A stretch of DNA of 64,000 bases from the NCBI GenBank assembly GCA_934045905.1, contig OW203769.1, positions 17,639,705 to 17,703,704 of the forward strand. The letters are read 5' to 3'. A program made the translations under genes and the position numbers. Under the pieces are notes generated by a model. That model was not told the origin of the DNA, searched no databases, and saw only the letters and a program-made list of their open reading frames with translations. Positions 1 to 11,200 of the stretch are shown here, one piece after another (the stretch's first letter is position 1; each line of letters opens with the position of its first letter). The stretch comes from Leuctra nigra. Its lineage: Eukaryota > Arthropoda > Insecta > Plecoptera > Leuctridae.

Positions 1-560
1 CAGGGGGTGAGGATAATGCAAGGAAAACAATTGTCCCACGGGCTAAGGGGGGTGTGGGGGGCGAGCCCCCCACCCTGCCCCGCAGGGCGTTTTTTGGTTT
101 TTGGACACTTTGAAATCAAATTTTGAGACGTTATGAGGTGTATTTTGTTGAAAAATTAATTATTTTTTAAGCTTGGACACTTTGGGGTAGTGCCCCCACC
201 TTGCCTTGCAGGGTATTTTTGGTTTGTTGACAATTCGAAATTAATTTTCTGAGTTTCTTGTTTATAAAATGAAACTATACGTAAATAACACCACCAAATT
301 TGTATGCTATCCTGACATCCTTGACCCCCAGTCACCCCTGTGGACGCCCATGCTCTCATCCACCAAATGCTTATCGCCAAAGGCGATTTTTTTCCGAAAT
401 ATTGAAGAAAACATTTAGTTTTAGGGCACTTTTAGAGCAAAGATTAAACCTTGCCAATAAATAAGCCATGATTACGATATTTTTGTAAATTTGACGAAAT
501 GAAAAATCAACCTGCTGATCTTAATAGAAGGTGGAGGAGGAATCATGGGGGGGGGCGATC
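1..560. repeat. Dispersed repeat, GC-patch family (left edge)
   Basis: AT-rich DNA with short G/C runs and a recurring pattern, a CCCTGC-type motif followed by a GGACACTTTGAAATCAA-like stretch. A related copy lies at about 13040-13470, and similar ccctgcgggg patches occur near 11450-11640 and inside the hAT element at 29034. No coding potential is apparent. The element is cut by the window edge, so its ends are unknown. Confidence 0.4.
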
Positions 561-592
561 GCCCCTTCCGCCCCTCCCTGGATCCGCCCCTG

Positions 593-836
593 GGTAGGGA
601 AAATGTGTCAAAGCTCTAAATAATAGCAATAAATCATATTTATCAGATGAATATTTAACTTGAACATGTGTAAAGATAAATATTGCGTATTATTATTAGC
701 TTGTACTTACTTAAATATCTTTCTTTCACAAGTAATCACTCAAAATATGAGATTTGGATTGCCGCTGTCAGATTTGTTTTTACCTATACTTTTGTATAGG
801 TTACTATGGCAACCTTTTCTCACGCAGGATGCCTAT
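593..836 (+). repeat. Dispersed 245-bp repeat, copy 1
   Basis: This stretch is about 90% identical by eye, in the same orientation, to 36692-36937. It runs from GGAAAATGTGTCAAA to CAGGATGCCTATTG. The second copy sits inside a larger terminal-repeat element (36630-38359), so this one is probably a fragment of the same transposon. It is non-coding. Confidence 0.7.
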
Positions 837-1379
837 TGAATGAATATTATAATAAATAAAAATTAATGAAATGAAATGAAATTAAATGAATGACTTGATA
901 TTCACTTGATATGTATATTGTAAAAATTAAACATTGATGCTAAACGCTGTCTCCGTCTTTATCATGATACCACTAATAAGAAACAATGAAACGTAAGGAT
1001 ACAATATAATACAATACAAAAGGAAGGATTGAATCTTCGTCGTCGCTCATAGTAATCAGAGTAACATCGAAGTGAAAAAGTTTAAAGTAAAATACCTATA
1101 CCTATCTGACATCTATCGAAGATCGATATCTTACAATTAATCAACACAATTATATACTACTACATTAAACGCATAGGTACTTTAAATATTAAACGTATTT
1201 ATGCATAAAATATGAAAAACTATATTGACTTTGGTTTGTTGACGGTTTCACAGCCAGCTTGAAATGGGTTTACAGGAACAAAATACGACTTTGACAGCTT
1301 TAAGTTTCTTGCCGTGAAGACGTTTTCTATGTAAATGTACCTAATTATGGCCAGTTATAACGTGTTAAAGTAGATTTGT

Positions 1380-1538
1380 TACAAATACGAAGGGATAAGG
1401 TATGCGTCTGAGGTGAGTTTCGGCAATTTATTTATTTACAAAAAGCAGAAGACGTAATTTTAGACGTGATGGGCAATGAAAGGCGCGCGCAATAAAAAGC
1501 GTTCCCCACGGACAGACAGAACTGGGTATACTATAACT
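1380..1538 (-). repeat. Dispersed repeat related to 40808-41215
   Basis: Ends in CAGACAGAACTGGGTATA. The reverse complement of this opens the repeat at 40814 (ACCCAGTTCTGTCTGTG). Both copies share a CGCGCGC patch and a word like AAGGGATAAGG in opposite orientation. It is probably one end of an unclassified DNA transposon. Confidence 0.5.
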
Positions 1539-1647
1539 ATATATAACTATAACTATAACTATAAGTATAATATATCCATTTTCAATAGAATTTGTCACAT
1601 TTGAGTGCTCTCACTCACACTGCTAACATTGGTTCTGCACCTGCACA

Positions 1648-1825
1648 GGGGACCTATTTTCGAGATGGTTCGAGTCAAATATACGGATTTACAGCCGCCT
1701 GACGTCAGACAAAACAAAACAATAAACTGATTTGGCTTGTTGGATGCTATTTACTTCCGACGGATGTCACTTTGACGTTACCTTCGATTATGCGATCGCT
1801 CGAACGATCTCGAAAATAGGTCCCC
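1648..1825. mobile_element. MITE with GGGGACCTATTTTCGAGAT inverted ends
   Basis: A 178-bp element bounded by near-perfect inverted repeats of about 27 bp. The left arm begins GGGGACCTATTTTCGAGA and the right arm is its complement ending in AGGTCCCC. It has no ORF. The target duplication is unclear. Confidence 0.75.
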
Positions 1826-2009
1826 AGGAAATCTTCAAGATTCCTTACTACTTCATTCCTATCAAAATACATGCTTCTAACTAATACTAAAAGAACGCTC
1901 TGTGTAAGGCGGTGATGAGCGAGCAGTGAGCACCGAAACGCGCAACATCTCCAACCGGAATATCGACCGGCTTTCTACCACTGAGTTAGAGTTATAATAA
2001 TTTGACAAA

Positions 2010-2215
2010 ATAAATAAACAGGTGGAGAGGTGGAGAGGCAGCAATTAGAAGACGTAGAGGAGGAGGAAGAAGAAGAGTGTGATGTGTCAGGACCGGCCAC
2101 CCGACATCACTGAAGCGAAGGCCCAAGATGACGGTGGAATTCCACCTCCCGACCCGACATTGTGTTGGAAACGGGTGAAAGATATTTATTATTATAAATA
2201 AACAACAAGTTTCAG
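2010..2215 (+). mobile_element. Possible 3' end fragment of a non-LTR element
   Basis: The plus strand reads an acidic tail, [16 protein letters not shown], then a stop and an AT-rich tail with AATAAA-like words. The tail resembles the C-terminus of the LINE ORF at 18228-20192 ([14 protein letters not shown]). It lies just downstream of PELP1. It could instead be unrelated low-complexity sequence. Confidence 0.35.
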
Positions 2216-2228
2216 CAAGTTTGACATG

Positions 2229-5200
2229 CTATTTGGAGTACCTATTACAAAAACCCAACTCTTTCGATGAACCATTGAGCTCAACACATATGTTTACTTG
2301 TGTAAATTCACACTCGATGCAACGTCCCTGCCCTACCTTGATCGTCTCGGATGGTTTCTCGGTGGTCTCGACTGGTTCCTTAACTGTCATGACTGGTTCC
2401 TCGACTTCCTCCTCGGCCTCCTCGGGCTCAGCCCCCGACGGCAGCTTGACGGAGGCCTGCATCTCGAGAAGAGACACGGGGAAGGAGATCGGCTGACTCC
2501 GCGGCTCCACCAGGCATTTCACGCTGGCGAGGTTCGTCGTACAGACCCTCGCCACCTGGAGCGAAAACAACATCGTTCCTTTACATGTCTTATGATAAAC
2601 ACGTAAGCTAGGGCTGCCGTTTTTACGGATATTATCCGTTTTTACGGATTAATGAGTACAAAAACGGACACGCGGATTTGTTGATACATTAACGGATATT
2701 GGTGATTCATGGTTGAACCACTTTTTCTCTGTTGAAGGAGATAATATTTCAAATTTATTACGAAAATGTATAGTTTGACAAGTTATTTTCGTTTCCTGTC
2801 CAACAATTTTCAGTGCAGGGATTGTTTCAAAACATCCTTTTGTGTAAGTAGGCTAGCTATACTAGGGTGAATGGTTGCGAGTGATTGGAGAGGGAGGAAG
2901 GGGGGTGGGGGAAACTGGTCGACCTTGAGCAATGCCTTGAGAGACTAGGGGCGCATCTGTCTGAGGCATCCACTTGTTAGTTGTTTGCAGCTGGTCGTGG
3001 GTTAATGACCTGATTAGTGATTGCATCCCTCAGTTTTGCGTGTGCTTATAGTTTTGCAGTTTCATAATGCTCATTATGAATATTGTGTTGGAAACGGGAG
3101 AAAAATATTTATAATTAATTTAATTATGAATTCAAAATTACAATTCCATCCACAGCTGTCAGTCCAGAACCCAACCCCCTCCTCTCATGTCCCATGTTGC
3201 GTGAGGAATTCAATAGCTTATCTGTCAAGTGGCCCACTTGATGCTTGAAATATGGGAGTTTTACATCATTTTAAAGGTTTTTAATGGGCATACGGATTTT
3301 TACGGATTTTTCATGCTTTTTAAAAGGATATTAATTTGTATATGGCGGCAGCCCTGACGTAAGCGATTCCAGTTTTATTGGCACACAGAGTTGGGTTTCT
3401 TTCATATTGCCAAGCTAAGTAGGTACAAACTACAAATCAAGTTTCTGATGAAATTAATAGACCGATTTTGCTGGAAATCATTAGCCATCTTCATTGGATA
3501 GTAGGTAATGAATCTTTTGTGAAAAAATTGGCCAGATAAGTTACTTCATTTAAAATGTAATGAAAAAATGCAGATAAACAGATTTGAGCAATAAGTTTCA
3601 AGTAGAGGCGCTCGCTCCGCTCGCTTGATAAGCTCATTAGCATTAGAAATGTGAAACAAGTGTATTTAAATCTGTAACTCAGAGGTACAAGGCCAGAAGT
3701 CCATTACAATTACTTTTGAGGCGAGCTGAAAAACCAGTAATAATTCTGCAATTCATCGAATCATAGTTGTATAATAGTGACATGAGTAAGAGAATGAATA
3801 GTATCAATCAATAAAAGTCAAATAGCAATTATAGAGCTTGATTACATCATTCCAAAAGTGTGCAACACAAAACCGAAAATAGGGACTTCTACCTCTGAGG
3901 TACCTAGCAGATGGCTTCAAGTTTGACAGTACTCAGGAACTTAATTACTAACTAGTAGGTACCTAACTAGTACTAATTATTTTAGAAAAAAAACAACTGT
4001 TTTCTATTTCTTACTATATGTAGGTACTAAGATAAGATAAGTCATAAAACAGAGTTCTGAGATAATGGAGAAACTTTTTTATAAGATTAAATTTAATTTA
4101 AAATTTAAAATCTCTTTGGTCTCCTATCCCAATTGGTTTGATCGGCGTATTTTAGGTAATTCTTATGCAGAATGTGTCCATAAGCTATGTTTTCCCATCA
4201 TAACTAATTTTGTCAAAAAATATTACCTACCGTTTATCACAAACAAACAGTACTTTTTAGAGGTAAAAAACTCAATAGAAGTGGAATGGATGAACGCCTC
4301 ACCCTATGGTCGGCATGTCGCGCGCCACCCGCCAACAAGTGCAGCGCGTGCTGCGTCGGCGGCGGCCACGTCGGATGCGGGCGCAGCGTCAGCGCAGCAA
4401 GCAGTGAGTAGAGCGCAGCCAGACACTCGGGGCGCGAGTACGGGATGGGCGCGACGTCCCGCTGCACCTCCAGCAGTGCCTTCACCACGGTGTCTTGCAA
4501 CGACTAAGCACAAACCCCAACGATCAGATCATAGATCATGCATATCATCGGAAAAATAATGCACTGTTAGCAGTACCGTAAATAGTAAAATCAATATTAT
4601 TTTTAAATGTTGTAAATTTATGAAACAATCTTTGACAACCATGATTTTCGAAGCAGAACCTATTTTTATACAGATGAAATGGGTAATTTTGTTAGTCTAA
4701 AACAGTGTCCAAACATGCATTCAGGGGTTGCTTTCAGAAGGTCCCCGACCCAATGTTTGGTGGGATGGATTATATTTATATTTCTTTTGAAAGTGGAAGT
4801 AATTCTTCGATAATTCATCATTCTTTGATGATGAAGAATATGGTAACGATGGACAGTGGGAAGGAGGTGGTGGTGGCCTACAAGTAGGGAATCTTCCCAT
4901 CATTTGCCCCTAGTCTGAGGGAAACCACAAAAAACTCGGGAATGATGGCCGTGGAATTCCAACCCGGGACCTCGAGTGCAAGTCCAGAGCAAACCCGTTC
5001 GCGATCATATTCCTTCAAGCTCTGAAATAACTACAAATATCCAATATAGCCAGCTAAAAGTCTCTGAAAGCTCCTGGAAGTACCTTATGCAGCTGAGCGC
5101 TGAGTTCCGTGCCATTCGAGTGCACCAGCCAATAGAGCGCATCCAGCGCTGCCGAGCAGGTCTCGTGATTGGCTGACAGATCGTGGAGTCTCTCCCGATT

Positions 5201-8200
5201 GGCAGACGTAGAACTAGGATCATTCTCAGACGCCAGCTGCTTGCGAAGCTTCTTCTTCTTCTTACCGGGCTGTGCCTGATATAACATTAAAATAGATTGG
5301 TATACAGTAATCAGTAATCACTAATCAGTACAGTGGCGGCAATAAGTGGCTGTCAACCTCCTTTCCACTTTCTATGCATACCTTAGTTTTGGCTCCACCT
5401 CCTCGACCCTTATCATTGGAAAAGATGTTTGAATGTGGTGGGGGGTGAAAGAATGAAAGGAACTCACTGCCGCGGTTGTACATGAACATGGATTATGAAT
5501 CGAGATTGTAGTTACCTATACACGTTTGAATAATTACAAACAAAAAAATATATAATTCTATTGGGACAGTGGAAATATAATTATACTACAAACTCTAGTA
5601 CCTCCATTTTGGAGGAAAGGAGTAACCTGGACATTCCAACACTTAGGTATTTTAGAGAATAATAGGTATGTATACCTATATTTGAAAATCAGTTTCATTA
5701 AGACGGCTGGGTAGTGAGTTTGACCTTGAAGAGATTTTTAATCGATTTTTATCAATATCTTTTTCCAGTGCAATTGTTAACAAAATAGGGCTATGGACGT
5801 GAATTCAGAACAGTTCAATGAAAATAATTTCATAGCTTGGAATAAGTTATAATTTTATTTTGTCTGGACAAAATAATCGGGTTCTAAACGCCTGCTGGAC
5901 AAAATAAAACTAATAACTTATTCCAAGCTATGAAATTATTTTCATTAAACTGTTCTGAATTCACGTCCATAGCCCTATTTTGTTAACCCCTTCCCTACTC
6001 AATTTTTCTGAAAATACTTTGCCCAAAAGATTCCATTTAATTTGAATGACGTGCTGAATATTAATCTAAATACTTTGGATTTTAAAGTAAAACACTACTT
6101 TATTGACTCAACAGTGACTTAGTTCCCTTCTCTAACACTTCAACTACAATAATCAGTACTACTAACACCATCTGTGAGGAATCAAGTGAACTAGAATGAT
6201 TTGAATCATAGCGGCAATTGGCGGGCTGGACACGTCATTGGTCCTCAATGCATTATATATTTTGGCGGGTCTGACTCGTCTTAAGTAGAGAAGGGGTTAA
6301 CAATTGCACTGGAAAAAGATATTGATAAAAATCGATTAAAAAACTCTTCAAGGTCAAACTCACTACCCAGCCGTCTTAACTTACATTAAAAATTATAAAA
6401 GCAGCACATTTGAGGCACATGTTTAAAAAGTGTAACTCACGGTGAGCCTGAGTGCCGGCTTCTCGGTGTAAATGTCCGTGACCGCTTCCTGCGCAATCTT
6501 CTCCGCTGTCGCCGTGACCGCACTGGCCGCGCCGGCCGCTTGCAGCCAGGAAGAGAGCACGTTGTACGCCGCTTGCCGCAGCCTGGCGCGCGGTCTGGCG
6601 ATGCCATATGTCGCCGCGCCGCCACCGCTGGTCCACTGCAGGGTCTGCAGGCTCAGGTGGCAGATGGCATTGCCGTGCGGCATCAGGTGCAGCTGCAAGC
6701 TGAGGGGGGAGGTGCCGTTATCAAGAGTTTGTATTTACCACCTCAGTTTTATTGCAGAAAAAAAAAATAGGTTTTTGCTCTTTATGATTTTAATTATTTA
6801 TTTTAACAAGCTTTGGCATTGCCTGAATTTGGCGATAAGCTTCTGCTGAAATTCATAGGTATCTTAAGAGTTGACACTTAGACGTAATGAGTCAGTCACA
6901 CTCATCAAAGAGATGGTTTAAATGACGATCCATCTACTTTATTACAGAATATTCTCTTGAGAATGAAGATCCCAAAAGTTTCTGCTAGGAAGAAGACTGA
7001 CCATGCGATGAGTGAAGCGAGCACCCGATACAGCGCCACCTGCACTGCGGGCAGACAGGAGCCAACTGCAAGGAGCTCGCTGCCGGCTTGGTTGCACACA
7101 ACGGCAGAGTTGACCGAGAGGCCGCGGCTGACCACGCGCATTATACGGTCCACCTCCACGTTCTTAGCCACCGGAAACTCATCTCTGAAAGCAAGGAAGT
7201 TGTGTATATGAAGTAGACACTGATCATGCTGGCATTAGTCAGTGTCAAGTGGCAGTGGCAGTTTTTTTCTTGGTTTTCGAAGATTCTGGGTGTTTAAATT
7301 TTCAGAGTTTTGCACTCTATATCAGACGGCGCGCGCAACGATCTAGCCTTCTTCGCCAGTACCTACCTACTGAGGAGGGATCATATAAGATGACAACTCA
7401 TCTTCTTAGCGTGACAATCTTCTCATCGCACCCGAGAAGGCCATGCATTACATTGAGTTGAGAAGATTATCACTCAAGAACAAAATTGTTATTTTATATG
7501 ATCCCATCACACCCCATGACAAGTTATAGCATAGGTACTCATCAATTTGAAAACGAGAGATAATTGATAAACATTATTCTTGTAAAAGAGAACTTACAGT
7601 AGCATTTCCTCCAGGAACCGGCTGATATTGACCAGCCTGGTGGCCACGGCCCGCACTCTCGCGATCGGCTCCACTTCCGTCTCCGCCTCGAGAGGCAGCT
7701 TCCCGGTGCCATCGTCTCGGTGACCCCCGTGCGTCTCGACCACGTGCTCGAACAGCTGGCCGAGCAGCGAGTCGACGGTGGAGACAGTCCGACTCTCGTG
7801 GTCGAGCCAGCGGGTCTCGAGGTTGGTCCCCTTCACACCCGCCCCGCCCAGCTGCGTGAGGTGCACGAAGCAACTCGCTGCGGCAGACACCAGCGACGGA
7901 TCACGCGAGTCCGCAAACTTCAGGATGAACTGCTCGAGCACCAGCTGGAGAATAATGGAAAATGAGTCAAAGACATTTCAGAGATATATATTGCTCGCTA
8001 AGAACAAAGTTTAAACTTTAAATAAAATTGTAGCTACATATTGACAATGACAAAGGTCCTTTTCAGGTCAATTATTAAAGTCTCAAACAAAACTACAATA
8101 TTTAAAAAAATATCAAGGATCCTAATAGGTAAGTTATTCATTATTTTTCCCTTTTTTCAATTAAAATTAATAAAAATATTATGAAGCTAAATCAATATTG

Positions 8201-11200
8201 CAATATTTTGGTTCAGGTTGTTTAATAATAATAATAGGTAACTTCAATATTAACGCAAATACAAAATAAGTGAGCGTCCAAAATTGATTAGGCTATGTAA
8301 TGAGAGTCAATTAAATGGGGTAGTGTATGACCCCAAGCGACCACTCCCGTTGCAAATCGTCACTCGACCAACGGCGATTTAAAACCATAACACCTTTGTA
8401 CTCACATAGCTCATAGAAACTGCGTAGACTTGAGTGGAAATTTGTAAGGGGTTACTGTCAAGCTACTGGCAGCAAGAAAGATGTTATTTAATGGGACTCA
8501 CCCTATGGGAAGAAAGTGCTGATCCATAATTCCTCATCAGCTTTGCAAGACAACCCAGCACAGCCGGCACAACCTGTAAACATTTCAAAATAAAAAAAAA
8601 TTATTATTTATTTTACAGAAAATATTTAGCAACGAAGTACTACGTAAAACATTTACCAATAGGTAGTGCTTAAAGTTTTACATGCATAGCATAGATCATT
8701 TAGCAGATACCTATCTACTGAAAGAGTTTGATAATGATGGAAAATTTAGTGAATCTCTCACTTAGGGATGGTGTTTTTTGGAGGTAACCTGCGAAATAAA
8801 AACGCGCACCCCGACTGGGAATCGAACCCAGATCCTTCGGGTTTCCGGCCCTATGCTTTAACCATTAAGCTATCGGGACGCATTCTTAATCAGCAGGTTG
8901 GGTTGCCATACAACTCTTGCGAGTCCGAGTATCTGACCTATACACGAAGACTGAAGCACTTCGACTTCATTTGACAACGTGAATACATCTCTCTCGAATG
9001 GCTATGCTCAAACTTCTGAGCTACGAGTGGATTGTTTGATAATGATGGAAAATTTAGTGAATCTCTCACTTAGGGATGGTGTTTTTTGGAGGTAACCTGC
9101 GAAATAAAAACGCGCACCCCGACTGGGAATCGAACCCAGATCCTTCGGGTTTCCGGCCCTATGCTTTAACCATTAAGCTATCGGGACGCATTCTTAATCA
9201 GCAGGTTGGGTTGCCATACAACTCTTGCGAGTCCGAGTATCTGACCTATACACGAAGACTGAAGCACTTCAACTTCATTTGACAACGTGAATACATCTCT
9301 CTCGAATGGCTATGCTCAAACTTCTGAGCTACGAGTGGATTGTTTGATAATGATGGAAAATTTAGTGAATCTCTCACTTAGGGATGGTGTTTTTTGGAGG
9401 TAACCTGCGAAATAAAAACGCGCACCCCGACTGGGAATCGAACCCAGATCCTTCGGGTTTCCGGCCCTATGCTTTAACCATTAAGCTATCGGGACGCATT
9501 CTTAATCAGCAGGTTGGGTTGCCATACAACTCTTGCGAGTCCGAGTATCTGACCTATACACGAAGACTGAAGCACTTCGACTTCATTTGACAACGTGAAT
9601 ACATCTCTCTCGAATGGCTATGCTCAAACTTCTGAGCTACGAGTGGATTGTTTGATAATGATGGAAAATTTAGTGAATCTCTCACTTAGGGATGGTGTTT
9701 TTTGGAGGTAACCTGCGAAATAAAAACGCGCACCCCGACTGGGAATCGAACCCAGATCCTTCGGGTTTCCGGCCCTATGCTTTAACCATTAAGCTATCGG
9801 GACGCATTCTTAATCAGCAGGTTGGGTTGCCATACAACTCTTGCGAGTCCGAGTATCTGACCTATACACGAAGACTGAAGCACTTCGACTTCATTTGACA
9901 ACGTGAATACATCTCTCTCGAATGGCTATGCTCAAACTTCTGAGCTACGAGTGGATTGTTTGATAATGATGGAAAATTTAGTGAATCTCTCACTTAGGGA
10001 TGGCGAATACATCTCTCTCGAATGGCTATGCTCAAACTTCTAAGTGAGAGATTCACTAAATTTTCCATCATTATCAAACAATCCACTCGTAGCTCAGAAG
10101 TTTGAGCATAGCCATTCGAGAGAGATGTATTCACGTTGTCAAATGAAGTCGAAGTGCTTCAGTCTTCGTGTATAGGTCAGATACTCGGACTCGCAAGAGT
10201 TGTATGGCAACCCAACCTGCTGATTAAGAATGCGTCCCGATAGCTTAATGGTTAAAGCATAGGGCCGGAAACCCGAAGGATCTGGGTTCGATTCCCAGTC
10301 GGGGTGCGCGTTTTTATTTCGCAGGTTACCTCCAAAAAACACCATCCCTAAGTGAGAGATTCACTAAATTTTCCATCATTATCAAACAATCCACTCGTAG
10401 CTCAGAAGTTTGAGCATAGCCATTCGAGAGAGATGTATTCACGTTGTCAAATGAAGTCGAAGTGCTTCAGTCTTCGTGTATAGGTCAGATACTCGGACTC
10501 GCAAGAGTTGTATGGCAACCCAACCTGCTGATTAAGAATGCGTCCCGATAGCTTAATGGTTAAAGCATAGGGCCGGAAACCCGAAGGATCTGGGTTCGAT
10601 TCCCAGTCGGGGTGCGCGTTTTTATTTCGCAGGTTACCTCCAAAAAACACCATCCCTAAGTGAGAGATTCACTAAATTTTCCATCATTATCAAACAATCC
10701 ACTCGTAGCTCAGAAGTTTGAGCATAGCCATTCGAGAGAGATGTATTCACGTTGTCAAATGAAGTTGAAGTGCTTCAGTCTTCGTGTATAGGTCAGATAC
10801 TCGGACTCGCAAGAGTTGTATGGCAACCCAACCTGCTGATTAAGAATGCGTCCCGATAGCTTAATGGTTAAAGCATAGGGCCGGAAACCCGAAGGATCTG
10901 GGTTCGATTCCCAGTCGGGTGCGCGTTTTTATTTCGCAGGTTACCTCCAAAAAACACCATCCCTAAGTGAGAGATTCACTAAATTTTCCATCATTATCAA
11001 ACAATCCACTCGTAGCTCAGAAGTTTGAGCATAGCCATTCGAGAGAGATGTATTCACGTTGTCAAAGAAGTCGAAGTGCTTCAGTCTTCGTGTATAGGTC
11101 AGATACTCGGACTCGCAAGAGTTGTATGGCAACCCAACCTGCTGATTAAGAATGCGTCCCGATAGCTTAATGGTTAAAGCATAGGGCCGGAAACCCGAAG

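Noticed and set aside
2020..2130. Acidic stretch as a C-terminal PELP1 exon
   Set aside because: The acidic reading is on the plus strand, whereas PELP1 is on the minus strand, where the same DNA reads a Ser run. It fits a LINE tail better.
4065..4559. 164-codon plus-strand ORF (Ala/Arg-rich end)
   Set aside because: It overlaps PELP1 exon 10 in antisense. The minus-strand reading has family similarity and splice sites, and this one has none.
8768..9898. Repeated 68-codon ORFs in the tRNA-like array (MVFFGGNLRNKNAHP...)
   Set aside because: They are translations across the tRNA-like cassette and its flank, identical because the DNA unit is repeated. The region is non-coding intron.
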